Of a stretch of 64,000 bases of DNA, positions 43,068-51,157 are shown in pieces. Both the position numbers and the translations under genes were made by a program. This DNA is from a virus. Each line of letters starts with the position of its first letter. Position 1 is the stretch's first letter. The notes under the pieces were generated by a model that saw only the letters and a program-made list of their open reading frames with translations, was not told the origin of the DNA and did no database searches. The stretch spans positions 1 to 64,000 of IMG/VR virus record IMGVR_UViG_3300027969_000044. The stretch is one strand, 5' to 3'.

Positions 43068-43532
43068 ATGTGGATGCTGAGTTTTATTCCGGATAGTTTT
43101 TTACTATACGTTATACACGCAGTATTAGTTACAGGGATAGTAGGGACTCTGCTATCCTTTTTCTTCCTTAATAGAATACTACGTTGGTTCCCACACCTAG
43201 CTCCATTCCATCTATTGGCACAAATTGTTAGTATTGCGTTACTGGCAAGTGGGTTATATTTTAGTGGTGGCTACCATACAGAAATGGAATGGCGAGACCG
43301 TGTTGCCAAGTTAGAACAACAAATTAAAGAAATGGAAGGCAAGAGCGAAGAGATTAATAAAAAACTCGATGCTGAAAGAAAGAAGAAACAAAAAGTTCGT
43401 ACAGAATATTACAACACAGTTAAAACTGAAATTAAAGAAGTTGAAAAAGTAATTGACGGAAAGTGCGAATTAGATCCTAAAGTTAACGAACTACATAATA
43501 AAGCCGCAAAGAATCCAGAGGGCAAGAAATGA
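43068..43532 (+). CDS. Inner-membrane spanin-like protein
   Basis: This 154-residue protein has two hydrophobic segments (about residues 10-34 and 46-66) followed by a long charged coiled coil (about 74-127; MEWRDRVAKLEQQIKEMEGK onward) and a short end with C133. An i-spanin has a membrane anchor plus periplasmic coiled coil. The extra hydrophobic segment is unusual. Its stop overlaps the start of a lipoprotein gene, the classical Rz/Rz1 order, and an endolysin follows. It would fuse inner and outer membranes at the last lysis step. Confidence 0.7.
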   Translation: MWMLSFIPDSFLLYVIHAVLVTGIVGTLLSFFFLNRILRWFPHLAPFHLLAQIVSIALLASGLYFSGGYHTEMEWRDRVAKLEQQIKEMEGKSEEINKKLDAERKKKQKVRTEYYNTVKTEIKEVEKVIDGKCELDPKVNELHNKAAKNPEGKK

Positions 43533-43795
43533 AAAGACTAGCATTTCTATTACCAATTCTTTTGACCGGGTGTTTATCAACACCTCCTAAGATTCCAAAC
43601 TTTCCTAATGTTCCACCTGAGCTATTAAAGGCGTGTCCTGATTTGAGACAAGTTGAACCAGGCACAACAAAGCTAAGTGAGATACTTGAAGTAGTAGCAG
43701 ATAATTACGGACAGTACTATGAGTGCAAAGCAACTGTTGATGACTGGGCACAATGGTACAACAGTCAAAAGAAACTATGGGATAGTTACAAATGA
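43529..43795 (+). CDS. Outer-membrane lipoprotein, o-spanin-like
   Basis: The 88-residue product has a lipoprotein signal ending in LLTGC (C15), then a Pro-rich segment (STPPKIPNFPNVPPELLKAC) and a short helical end. Lipobox plus proline-rich stretch is the usual o-spanin (Rz1) design. The gene overlaps the i-spanin-like gene by four bases. After processing it would hang from the inner face of the outer membrane and bind the i-spanin coiled coil. Confidence 0.75.
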   Translation: MKRLAFLLPILLTGCLSTPPKIPNFPNVPPELLKACPDLRQVEPGTTKLSEILEVVADNYGQYYECKATVDDWAQWYNSQKKLWDSYK

Positions 43796-44202
43796 AAAAT
43801 ATATTAATAGCAAGTGTTATATTACTGAGCGGGTGTGCTACTGTTGATACACTAGTTGAATCATTTTTAATGAAATACGATTCTAGCGAATATCAACAAA
43901 TAGCAGATATAAGAACTACCGCGGGACTAGCAAAAAATAGTTGTGATAATTTTGATGCTTCCAAACAACAAGCAGAAGTTATTTCTAAAAAAACAACAGG
44001 ATTTAAAAATCATACGCAGTATTTGCCGCACAACAATAAGGTAATTAACTCTGCTATAGATTTAGACAAAATGTCGCAGGGCTTAAAAGATCAATACGCA
44101 AAGAATGATAAAGTTAGTGCAGCATTCTGTAAAATCAAATTCGAAACTATAGAAAAATCTGCTGAAACTATACAAAAAGTCGTAGGGAATAAACCAAGAT
44201 GA
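43792..44202 (+). CDS. Second lipoprotein in lysis cassette
   Basis: This 136-residue protein has a signal with lipobox LLSGC (C15), followed by a helical, Lys/Asp-rich body (YQQIADIRTTAGLAKNSCDN, later IDLDKMSQGLKDQYAKNDKV) with C49 and C112, which could form a disulfide. It overlaps the o-spanin-like gene by four bases and is longer than typical Rz1 proteins. The role may be in spanin function, superinfection exclusion or lysis timing; none can be chosen from sequence. Confidence 0.65.
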   Translation: MKNILIASVILLSGCATVDTLVESFLMKYDSSEYQQIADIRTTAGLAKNSCDNFDASKQQAEVISKKTTGFKNHTQYLPHNNKVINSAIDLDKMSQGLKDQYAKNDKVSAAFCKIKFETIEKSAETIQKVVGNKPR

Positions 44203-44453
44203 GCATAGAATACCACCAAAGTCTATTAGCAAGTATTAGCAGTAACAATCCTGATGTAAATGCCGCAGCCGCACAAGTTAATCAATTAACTGAAATGTGC
44301 GCTACTGGACAAATTAGCAAAGAAGAATACACAGAATTAGTCGAAGACGTTCAACGTCAAATTAATATACAAGCAAACATGGCTGAATTAGAAGCTATGG
44401 AAAAATTAAATACCGCAATGAACGGTCTTATAAGCATTGCCAAAGCGGTATAA
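44199..44453 (+). CDS. Small helical protein in lysis cassette
   Basis: This 84-residue protein is acidic and fully helical (DVNAAAAQVNQLTEMCATGQ, then EYTELVEDVQRQINIQANMA). It lacks membrane segments and a signal peptide. It overlaps the lipoprotein gene by four bases and precedes the endolysin late box. Chaperone-like or antiholin-like function is possible, but nothing in the sequence says so. Confidence 0.6.
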   Translation: MSIEYHQSLLASISSNNPDVNAAAAQVNQLTEMCATGQISKEEYTELVEDVQRQINIQANMAELEAMEKLNTAMNGLISIAKAV

Positions 44454-44455
44454 AA

Positions 44456-44462
44456 ATAAATA
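44456..44462 (+). promoter_or_regulatory. Late-type box for endolysin
   Basis: AAATAAATA (ATAAATA at 44456-44462) lies 21 bases before the endolysin ATG at 44484, with ACAGGACA as ribosome site in the leader. A late box is expected before a lysis enzyme. Confidence 0.55.
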
Positions 44463-44483
44463 TATACTTAACAGGACATTAAC

Positions 44484-45110
44484 ATGGCAGACGAATTTAT
44501 TTTAACACAGAGTCAATTAGGACAGATGGTTCCAGGAAACCCTCATATTGATCATTGGTACGATGCACTAGCACAATGCTTACCAGAGTACGATATTAAC
44601 ACACCCCCTAGAGTTGCAGCCTTTGTGGCACAATGCGCCCACGAAAGCGGCGGGTTTAAAGCAATCAAAGAAAATTTAAACTATCGCGCTGTAACATTAC
44701 GCAAGGTATTTCCTAAGTATTTTCCTAACGACGAGCTTGCTAATGCCTACGCACAAAAGCCGGAGATGATTGCCAATCGTGTTTACGGTGGACGTATGGG
44801 CAACGGTGACGAACATTCAGGTGACGGTTTTCGTTACTGTGGTCGAGGGCTTATTCAATTAACGGGAAAACAAAACTATCAAAATTTTGCTGACAGTTTA
44901 GAAATGTCAGTAGAAGATGTTCCTGAATATCTAGCAACATTTGAAGGAGCAGTCCAATCAGCTTGCTGGTTCTGGGAAAGCAATAATCTTAACCAATGGG
45001 CTGATAAGAGCGATATTGTAACATTAACAAAGCGTATCAATGGTGGCACCATTGGACTTGAAGATCGTATTAAACATTACAATCACGCATTACATATATT
45101 AGGAGCATAA
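44484..45110 (+). CDS. GH19 chitinase-like endolysin
   Basis: This 208-residue protein is of the glycoside hydrolase 19 endolysin type. It has VAAFVAQCAHESGGFKA with the catalytic acid E54, YRAVTLRKVFPKYFP, VYGGRMGNGDE, then SGDGFRYCGRGLIQLTGK and NYQNFA. This family cuts the glycan strands of peptidoglycan. There is no signal peptide, so it needs a holin to reach the wall, and a holin-like gene follows one base later. The full family length is present. Confidence 0.92.
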   Translation: MADEFILTQSQLGQMVPGNPHIDHWYDALAQCLPEYDINTPPRVAAFVAQCAHESGGFKAIKENLNYRAVTLRKVFPKYFPNDELANAYAQKPEMIANRVYGGRMGNGDEHSGDGFRYCGRGLIQLTGKQNYQNFADSLEMSVEDVPEYLATFEGAVQSACWFWESNNLNQWADKSDIVTLTKRINGGTIGLEDRIKHYNHALHILGA

Positions 45111-45111
45111 C

Positions 45112-45654
45112 ATGGCAGACGGAGCAGTATCAAGCGAGAGCGAAAAGAAAAAAGAAGATTGGATGAACAGTAAATGGCGTCCAATGATGGGCTGGATGTA
45201 TATGGTAATATGTACCATGGACATGGTGATATTTCCAATATTATGGAGTCTATTACAGGCCGTTACACACACAGCAATTACTCAATGGAATCCATTAACA
45301 CTGCAAGGTGCTGGTTTATTCCACATCGCAATGGGTGCGGTACTTGGTATTGCGGCTTTTGGTCGTACACAAGAAAAACTTAACGGAGCAAATAATGGCG
45401 GAGCACAAACACCAGCACCAGCAACCACTAGCGCACCGACAACAGGATTTGGTGCTTCACCTGGGGGCTTCGGTTCTCCAGCCGCAACAACAACACCAAG
45501 TAGCTTTGGCGGAGGCGGGTTTGGAAGCACACCTCCAGTACCAACAGGCTTTAGTAGCGGTACAGGCTTTGGAGCGGGAGCGGCTCCAACGGGAGTAACT
45601 TCAGGGTTTGGAGGTAAGGCAGCGCCTCCTCCACAAGTAGATCCAGTATTATAA
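45112..45654 (+). CDS. Holin-like membrane protein with G/P/T-rich tail
   Basis: The 180-residue protein has a charged start, then KWRPMMGWMYMVICTMDMVI and a second hydrophobic segment (about residues 26-50 and 64-84), then GRTQEKLNG, matching the pattern of the '3TM holin' family (WRP...GRT-EK). The last 85 residues are a low-complexity Gly/Pro/Thr/Ala tail (FGGGGFGSTPPVPTGFSSGT) not usual in holins. Its place directly after the endolysin supports a holin. The tail may set lysis time or bind envelope parts. Confidence 0.7.
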   Translation: MADGAVSSESEKKKEDWMNSKWRPMMGWMYMVICTMDMVIFPILWSLLQAVTHTAITQWNPLTLQGAGLFHIAMGAVLGIAAFGRTQEKLNGANNGGAQTPAPATTSAPTTGFGASPGGFGSPAATTTPSSFGGGGFGSTPPVPTGFSSGTGFGAGAAPTGVTSGFGGKAAPPPQVDPVL

Positions 45655-45666
45655 GGAAATAACATT

Positions 45667-45885
45667 ATGAAATTATTATTATCATTAGTAGCAAGTTTAG
45701 CACTTTTGGGCACAACACCTGTATTTGCCGAAGCTGTAGTAAAAGAAGTCTGCCACGATAAAGTTGGCAAGGACGGAAAACCAGTTAAAGACAAAAAAGG
45801 CGACATAGTACAAGAGTGTAAGAAAATCAAAACACACAAGAAATTAGAAGGAACTGAGGTTCCAGAAGATAAGAAAAAGAAGTAA
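45667..45885 (+). CDS. Secreted small lysine-rich protein
   Basis: The 72-residue precursor has a good signal peptide (MKLLLSLVASLALLGTTPVF then A, cut after A21) and a mature part with two cysteines (C30, C52 in KEVCHDKVG and QECKKI) that could pair in the periplasm, ending in DKKKK. It has no recognised fold. It is part of the lysis operon; an envelope or exclusion role is guesswork. Confidence 0.65.
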   Translation: MKLLLSLVASLALLGTTPVFAEAVVKEVCHDKVGKDGKPVKDKKGDIVQECKKIKTHKKLEGTEVPEDKKKK

Positions 45886-45892
45886 TCATTAC

Positions 45893-45921
45893 TTGACTTG
45901 TTAGGCAGTCGGTAGTATAAT
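45893..45921 (+). promoter_or_regulatory. Sigma-70 promoter for dnaJ-like gene
   Basis: TTGACT (45893-45898) and TATAAT (45916-45921) are 17 bases apart. The start should be near 45928, leaving a 23-base leader with no clear ribosome site before the ATG at 45951. Confidence 0.8.
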
Positions 45922-45950
45922 TAACATATTACCACTGCCTATATTTTTGG

Positions 45951-46793
45951 ATGACAGATTATTACCACGCCCTTGGTGTTCAAAAGGGAGCTTCAGATGA
46001 TGAGATTAAAAAGGCTTATCGCAAACTGGCGATGAAGCACCATCCTGACCGCGGTGGCGATGCATCTGAATTTCAAAAGATACAAGAAGCATACGCCACA
46101 CTTAGTGATCCACACAAAAGAACAGAGTATGATAACCCCACTCCACAGTTTGGCGGCGGATCGGGGTTCCCTCCCGGATTCGAAGAAATGTTTCGAAACG
46201 GACAATTTGGAGATATGTTTGGAGGAGGTAACCCATTCTTTGGAGCAGGCTTTGGACGACAACCTCGACAATCAAAGAATAGAGACATAAGCCTCGAAAC
46301 ACAAGTTACATTAGAAGATGCCTTTTCCGGCAAGACAATTATGGCGAACATAAATTTGCCTAGCGGAAGAGAGCAAGTACTAGAAATTAAAATACCCCCC
46401 GGAATTAGCACAGGTCAACGCCTAAGACTACAAGGAATGGGCGATGATTCAAATCCGCATTTAAACAAAGGTGACATATACATTACCATTCATGTAGCAA
46501 GACACAGTACATATGAAAGAGAAGGCGATGATTTAATTACAGAAATTACTATTTCGGTCTGGGATGCTATGTTAGGAACCGATACAACTATTAAAACTCT
46601 CGACAACAGACAATTACAAGTAGGAATTCCAGCAGGAACGCAACCGGGTAGTACATTACGATTAGCAGGATACGGAATGTCAAACATACAAGATAGTCGG
46701 TTTAAAGGAAATATTTTATTAAACATTAATGTTAATGTACCTACTAATTTAACTGAAGAACAAAAAAATCTAGTTAAACAACTTAAGGCGTAA
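45951..46793 (+). CDS. J-domain co-chaperone (CbpA/DnaJ type II)
   Basis: This 280-residue protein has an N-terminal J domain ([23 protein letters not shown] at 31-33 in HHPDRGG), a Gly/Phe-rich linker ([20 protein letters not shown]), and a DnaJ C-terminal substrate domain ([19 protein letters not shown], later GDIYITIHV). It has no zinc-finger domain, so it is CbpA-like. It would stimulate host DnaK. The neighbours are peptide deformylase and a Clp unfoldase, so this is a proteostasis operon. Confidence 0.93.
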   Translation: MTDYYHALGVQKGASDDEIKKAYRKLAMKHHPDRGGDASEFQKIQEAYATLSDPHKRTEYDNPTPQFGGGSGFPPGFEEMFRNGQFGDMFGGGNPFFGAGFGRQPRQSKNRDISLETQVTLEDAFSGKTIMANINLPSGREQVLEIKIPPGISTGQRLRLQGMGDDSNPHLNKGDIYITIHVARHSTYEREGDDLITEITISVWDAMLGTDTTIKTLDNRQLQVGIPAGTQPGSTLRLAGYGMSNIQDSRFKGNILLNINVNVPTNLTEEQKNLVKQLKA

Positions 46794-46796
46794 ATA
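46790..46796 (+). promoter_or_regulatory. Late-type box 5 nt before ATG
   Basis: GTAAATA at 46790-46796 includes the TAA stop of the J-domain gene. The ATG of the deformylase gene is at 46802, five bases on. The palindrome ATATCGATAT (46794-46803) overlaps both. AAGG at 46785-46788 is too far to act as a good ribosome site and would be upstream of a box-derived transcript. Confidence 0.45.
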
Positions 46797-46801
46797 TCGA
46801 T

Positions 46802-47305
46802 ATGCTAGAAATTAAAAAATTCCCCGACCCAATTTTAAAAGAACGTCTACAAGACTTTGATTTTGAAAATCCAGTAATGGATCCTGTAGAACTTGAACGC
46901 GAAATGTTAGCAACTATGTTTGCCAACAACGGTATCGGTCTTGCAGCAAATCAAGTTGGGATTAATGCCCGCGTGTTTGTAATGGGTTCTAAAGAAAACT
47001 TTTTAATGGCTAAAGCGTACTTTAATCCAAAGGTGCTTGCCAATACAGATACACTACAAGAACTGGAGGAAGGATGTTTGAGTTTTTCCAATATTTTTGT
47101 TAAAATAAAAAGACCAGATGCTATTAAGGTTGAATATCAAAATTCAAAAGGTGAAACTGAAACTTCAGAATTTAGTGGGTGGGACTGTAGAGTGTTTCTA
47201 CACGAATTTGATCATTTGGAAGGTATTACTTTCCAGGATCGAACTAGCCAACTTAAATGGGCATTAGCAATTAAGAAATCAAAACCTAAAAGGAAAGTAA
47301 AATAA
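46802..47305 (+). CDS. def: Peptide deformylase
   Basis: This 167-residue protein has the three family motifs: GIGLAANQVG (44-53), EGCLSF (90-95, with metal ligand C92) and HEFDHLEG (134-141, ligands H134 and H138, catalytic E135). It removes the formyl group from nascent proteins. Marine phages often carry short deformylases without the C-terminal helix; this one keeps a basic tail (KKSKPKRKVK). It sits between the co-chaperone and unfoldase genes. Confidence 0.95.
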   Translation: MLEIKKFPDPILKERLQDFDFENPVMDPVELEREMLATMFANNGIGLAANQVGINARVFVMGSKENFLMAKAYFNPKVLANTDTLQELEEGCLSFSNIFVKIKRPDAIKVEYQNSKGETETSEFSGWDCRVFLHEFDHLEGITFQDRTSQLKWALAIKKSKPKRKVK

Positions 47306-47306
47306 T

Positions 47307-49595
47307 ATGATATTGGAACCAAACAGCGATCTTGAACAGATTTTTGAAAGAGCAGTTAATCTTGCCATTAAGAATCAGCACGAGTATATAACACTTGAGC
47401 ATTTCTTACACAGCATGGTCGTTGATCAAAAGTTTGGAGCATTGCTCAAGGACTTTGGAGCAGAGGTAGCTGACCTAAAAGCTAACCTAGAAAACTTCAT
47501 CGATAAAGAACTAGACGATATCAAGGTAGTTGCTAAAGATCAAAAGCCAAAGAAAACAAACACAGTTGAGCGTATGCTTAATCGTGCGTTTACACAGGTA
47601 TTGTTTAGCGGACGTAATGTAATTGATCCAGTTGATTGCTTTATTAGCCTGTTTGCCGAAAAGAAGAGTTTTGCCAACTACTTTTTACGTAAAGCTAAAG
47701 TAGACAAAGATGCGTTTATTAAATGGATTAATGAAGAAAATTCTAAAGACGAAGAAGAAGGCAGCGAAGGCGGCCGTGGTGGTGGTAGAGACTTAGATCG
47801 TTTGATTGGAAAGTATTGTGTTAACCTAACACAAAAAGTAAAGAACAAACAAATTGATCCTGTTATTGGCCGCGAAAAAGAGATCGAAGAAATTCAACTG
47901 GTACTTGCTCGCCGTACAAAGTCAAACGTTATGATGATCGGTGATCCGGGTGTAGGTAAGACTGCTATTGCTGAAGGTCTAGCACGTAAGATCTTTGAAG
48001 GTAGCGTTCCTAAATTTATTTTAAATCACACAGTTTATAGTCTAGACATCAGTGCTATGATCGCAGGTAGCAAATATCGCGGTGACTTTGAAGAACGTTT
48101 GAAAGGTGTTATTAAAGCACTTGAAAATAAGAAAGACGCTATTTTGTTTATCGACGAAGCACACATGATGAATGGTGCTGGATCAGCAGGTAGTGGTTCT
48201 AATGACATGTCTAATATGCTTAAACCAGCATTGGGCAAAGGTACTATTAAAGTTGTAGCAAGTACAACATGGGAAGAGTTCCGTAAACACTTTGAAAAAG
48301 ATCGTGCGTTGATGCGTCGATTCCAGCGTGTAGTTGTTAACGAACCTAACGAAGCTACCGCCATTAAGATCATCAAAGGTCTTAAAAAGTATTACGAAAA
48401 ACATCACGGTGTTAAGATTACAAATCAGGCCATTATTGATAGTGTTAAGTATTCTATCAAATACATGACTGATAAGAAGTTGCCAGATAAGGCAATTGAC
48501 TTAATTGACTGTGCGTGTGCTCGCTTTAAGGTTAGAGATCAGGAAGCAGGTATTGTTGATCACGACGAAATCTTGTTTGAAGTTAGTAAGATCGCAAACT
48601 TGCCTTTAGATCAAATTGCATCTAAAGAAAACAAGAATCTTGTTAACCTTGAAAAGAATATGCGTGGTAAGGTGTTTGGTCAAGAGAAAGCAATTGAAAT
48701 TCTGCTTGATAAAATCTTTATCGCACAAGCAGGGTTAAAGAGTATTAACAAACCAGTTGGTAACTTCTTGTTTGTTGGTCCAACTGGTGTTGGTAAAACT
48801 GAAACTGCTAAACAATTAGCAAGTAATATGAGTGTAGAACTTGTTCGCTTTGATATGAGCGAATTCCAAGAACAACATTCTGTTGCCAAGTTTATTGGTG
48901 CTCCTCCGGGATATGTGGGCTTTGAAGACAACGCAGGTCAGTTGATCACTAAACTACAAGAACATCCTAACTGTATCTTGTTACTTGACGAGATTGAAAA
49001 AGCTCACCCAAGTGTAGCAAACGTTCTACTACAACTTATGGATAACGGTTATGTTACTGGTTCAAATGGAAAAGTAGCAGACGGTCGTAATTGTATTTTG
49101 ATTATGACCAGTAACCTAGGTGCCGCTGATGCTGAAAAGAACGCGGTAGGATTTGGCAGTTTAGAACGTGATGATGACAGCAAAGATGCTATTAACACAT
49201 TCTTTAAACCCGAGTTTCGGAACCGTTTAGACGGCATTATCAAGTTTGGCAAGTTGGATCAAACTACTATGGTTAAGATTGTTAAGAAGTTTATTGACGA
49301 ACTTAATTCATTGTTAAAAGATCGCCATGTTCATGTTAAGCCCGATGCTGACGCAGTTGAGCTATTGATCAAGAAAGGCTTTAACAGTAAAATGGGCGCT
49401 CGTCCACTAGCACGTACTATTGACGACTTAATCAAGAAGCCGTTAAGTAAGCAGATTCTTTTTGGCAACTTACAAAATGGCGGATTAGTAGAAATACTAG
49501 TTAAAGGCGATGACCTTATGCTAAATTACATCGAAACATTACCAGTTGTTGATGTGAAAGCCGAAGAGATACAAATTGAAGACGCTGGAAACTAA
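47307..49595 (+). CDS. clpA: ClpA-type AAA+ unfoldase
   Basis: This 762-residue protein has a Clp N domain (about 1-150), then two AAA+ modules with Walker [10 protein letters not shown] (212-220) and GPTGVGKTE (491-499), [10 protein letters not shown], and [10 protein letters not shown]. The length and the lack of a long ClpB-type middle coil match ClpA. At the place of the ClpA IGL loop, before EIKKIF-like [11 protein letters not shown], it has [12 protein letters not shown] (V614-G615-F616), close to the IGF/IGL tripeptide used to dock on ClpP. It should therefore feed substrates to ClpP, perhaps the phage's own. It lies directly after def. Confidence 0.93.
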   Translation: MILEPNSDLEQIFERAVNLAIKNQHEYITLEHFLHSMVVDQKFGALLKDFGAEVADLKANLENFIDKELDDIKVVAKDQKPKKTNTVERMLNRAFTQVLFSGRNVIDPVDCFISLFAEKKSFANYFLRKAKVDKDAFIKWINEENSKDEEEGSEGGRGGGRDLDRLIGKYCVNLTQKVKNKQIDPVIGREKEIEEIQLVLARRTKSNVMMIGDPGVGKTAIAEGLARKIFEGSVPKFILNHTVYSLDISAMIAGSKYRGDFEERLKGVIKALENKKDAILFIDEAHMMNGAGSAGSGSNDMSNMLKPALGKGTIKVVASTTWEEFRKHFEKDRALMRRFQRVVVNEPNEATAIKIIKGLKKYYEKHHGVKITNQAIIDSVKYSIKYMTDKKLPDKAIDLIDCACARFKVRDQEAGIVDHDEILFEVSKIANLPLDQIASKENKNLVNLEKNMRGKVFGQEKAIEILLDKIFIAQAGLKSINKPVGNFLFVGPTGVGKTETAKQLASNMSVELVRFDMSEFQEQHSVAKFIGAPPGYVGFEDNAGQLITKLQEHPNCILLLDEIEKAHPSVANVLLQLMDNGYVTGSNGKVADGRNCILIMTSNLGAADAEKNAVGFGSLERDDDSKDAINTFFKPEFRNRLDGIIKFGKLDQTTMVKIVKKFIDELNSLLKDRHVHVKPDADAVELLIKKGFNSKMGARPLARTIDDLIKKPLSKQILFGNLQNGGLVEILVKGDDLMLNYIETLPVVDVKAEEIQIEDAGN

Positions 49596-50265
49596 AAAAC
49601 TCTTTTATAGAAAGTATCCATACAAAGTAGCTTGCCGAATCCAAGGCGGCTACTATGTAGCCAGGTACGGCCAAGATGCTGTACTCAAGGCCATGGAATG
49701 GAATAAAAAGTACGCAAATAACACATACGACTATCGCGTAGGTGGTGGGACAAAACTTAACTATGACGATTTAGATAAATTTGCTAACCTATCTAGAAAA
49801 TATCTAGTTAGAGATGACATTAGGGTCCGGGCAGAAGGTAGACATTTTAATTTGTTTAGTATGGACAAAGATACACACGAACAAATTATTAAAGATCTAG
49901 GAAACTGGGTAATGGAAGTCACTGAGCCAAAAAATGATAAAGACTTAGAGTATTTGCTGGCCAATAAATCAGTCAAAGTTATTGTAGATCAGTTTCCTTA
50001 CGAACACTACAAATATAAAATTGTCTTAAAAAGTACCATGAAAGCCGACCAAAGAGTTCGGTTTAACGGATGGCTTAACAAGTATACTGAGAAGGACATA
50101 CTTGTTAGTAGCATTACTACGCAACGATGGATGGATGATAAGAAGCAGTGGGCGCAAAATCCGTTCATTTATGTATCTGATGATGGAGTACGTACACTTG
50201 TAGAGTTATACTTAGGTGCTAACAAGAGCAGGACTGAAGAATTCGTATTGCGTTCTACTATATAA
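49576..50265 (+). CDS. Conserved hypothetical protein, TTG start
   Basis: The 229-residue frame overlaps the end of clpA by 20 bases and has no early ATG. TTG 49576 ([20 protein letters not shown]) is the best start, with AGAG upstream; CTG 49585 is the alternative. It is a basic alpha/beta protein (VMEVTEPKNDKDLEYLLANK, then VKVIVDQFPYEHYKYKIVLK). I do not recognise a function. Its context suggests co-expression with the unfoldase. Confidence 0.6.
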   Translation: MKTLETKKLFYRKYPYKVACRIQGGYYVARYGQDAVLKAMEWNKKYANNTYDYRVGGGTKLNYDDLDKFANLSRKYLVRDDIRVRAEGRHFNLFSMDKDTHEQIIKDLGNWVMEVTEPKNDKDLEYLLANKSVKVIVDQFPYEHYKYKIVLKSTMKADQRVRFNGWLNKYTEKDILVSSITTQRWMDDKKQWAQNPFIYVSDDGVRTLVELYLGANKSRTEEFVLRSTI

Positions 50266-50266
50266 T

Positions 50267-50287
50267 GGCATAAATACATGTTATGCC
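50267..50287 (+). promoter_or_regulatory. Late-type box in a hairpin covering the start codon
   Basis: GGCATAA (50267-50273) and TTATGCC (50281-50287) are perfect arms around a seven-base loop. The left arm and loop carry CATAAATA (50269-50276), and the right arm carries the ATG (50283-50285). There is no ribosome site. Transcription from the box would start at about the ATG itself and lose the left arm. Confidence 0.55.
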
Positions 50288-50693
50288 AGCATTAGCCAAA
50301 TCATTCTTATTTCCAAATCTTACTAACCCTGTTAGTACCAGCACCAGCATTAACTATCCTGGTGCTACTACCACTAGTACTTTTACTCGTGTAAGCGATA
50401 AGCAACCAGGTAACGGATACTATGGTGCTAGCAACGGTGTACATACCATAGCATATACTGTACAGCATAACTTTATTGGTACATGTACCGCTCAAGCAAC
50501 ACTGGCTACTGACCCTATTGATATAAACTCAACAAATACCGACTGGTTTGACGTTGTAGATTCACAAATAGAGTACAATTTGCCTGGATATACCACTACA
50601 AACTACGTAAATTTCTCAGGAAACTTTGTGTGGGTACGTGCTAAAGTAGATATCGACCTAGGCGGTATCCAGTTTATCAACTATAACCACTAA
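50283..50693 (+). CDS. Small beta-rich probable virion protein
   Basis: The 136-residue protein is Thr/Asn/Ser-rich and beta-like (LTNPVSTSTSINYPGATTTS, later DWFDVVDSQIEYNLPGYTTT), ending in FVWVRAKVDIDLGGIQFINY. This type, with the FxxVRAxVxxxxGxI ending, is common among marine T4-like phages as a presumed structural protein. Its late-type, apparently leaderless promoter supports late expression. There is no enzyme motif. Confidence 0.65.
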   Translation: MPALAKSFLFPNLTNPVSTSTSINYPGATTTSTFTRVSDKQPGNGYYGASNGVHTIAYTVQHNFIGTCTAQATLATDPIDINSTNTDWFDVVDSQIEYNLPGYTTTNYVNFSGNFVWVRAKVDIDLGGIQFINYNH

Positions 50694-50704
50694 GCCATTT
50701 TTGT

Positions 50705-50739
50705 CATAAATACTCTATTATTACAGAGTTAGACTCTGT
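50705..50739 (+). promoter_or_regulatory. Late-type box and leader hairpin
   Basis: CATAAATA (50705-50712) is followed by a perfect hairpin, ACAGAGT (50723-50729)/ACTCTGT (50733-50739), in the leader of the ATG at 50765. AAGG (50750-50753) is the ribosome site. The hairpin lies at the 5' end of the box-derived RNA and could protect it from decay, as known for other 5' stem-loops. Confidence 0.5.
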
Positions 50740-50764
50740 TCATGACATTAAGGTACGGTTATAT

Positions 50765-51154
50765 ATGAAACTTCTCGAATTCTTCGGAAAACCTATAGAA
50801 ATACACCAGGATAAAAACGATTCCCGTAAACCGGGAGAAGATCCTAAGTTAAATCGCGAAGAAGAAGATCAGCTTGCTAACGATATATTAGAGTATATCC
50901 TTAACAACGACGAGCTACACAAAAAGCAGTTTTTACCCGTAGCAAGAAAACTCCACAAAAACCCAACAACACATCACAAGCCTGATGTATGGCTACCTTT
51001 AGTAAACAAAGGATGTATGGAGTTTTACAAAGAACGAGATATGAGTGGCGATCCAATGGATCTATTCAATAAAGAATTTAGGTCTGACTTATGTAAGAAA
51101 TTTTCAGACCATAACAAACACATCCTCATGGGTGAATACAATCTCGGAAGATAA
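50765..51154 (+). CDS. Conserved phage protein, possible internal head protein
   Basis: This 129-residue helical, charged protein begins MKLLEFFGKPIE, like the short hydrophobic N-termini of the next four genes, but lacks the exact L/I-x-E site. The body (EEEDQLANDILEYILNNDEL, then FLPVARKLHKNPTTHHKPDV) has no known fold. It is the first gene of the 50.8-56.6 kb cluster and ends three bases before the large polyprotein-like gene. Confidence 0.65.
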   Translation: MKLLEFFGKPIEIHQDKNDSRKPGEDPKLNREEEDQLANDILEYILNNDELHKKQFLPVARKLHKNPTTHHKPDVWLPLVNKGCMEFYKERDMSGDPMDLFNKEFRSDLCKKFSDHNKHILMGEYNLGR

Positions 51155-51157
51155 CCC

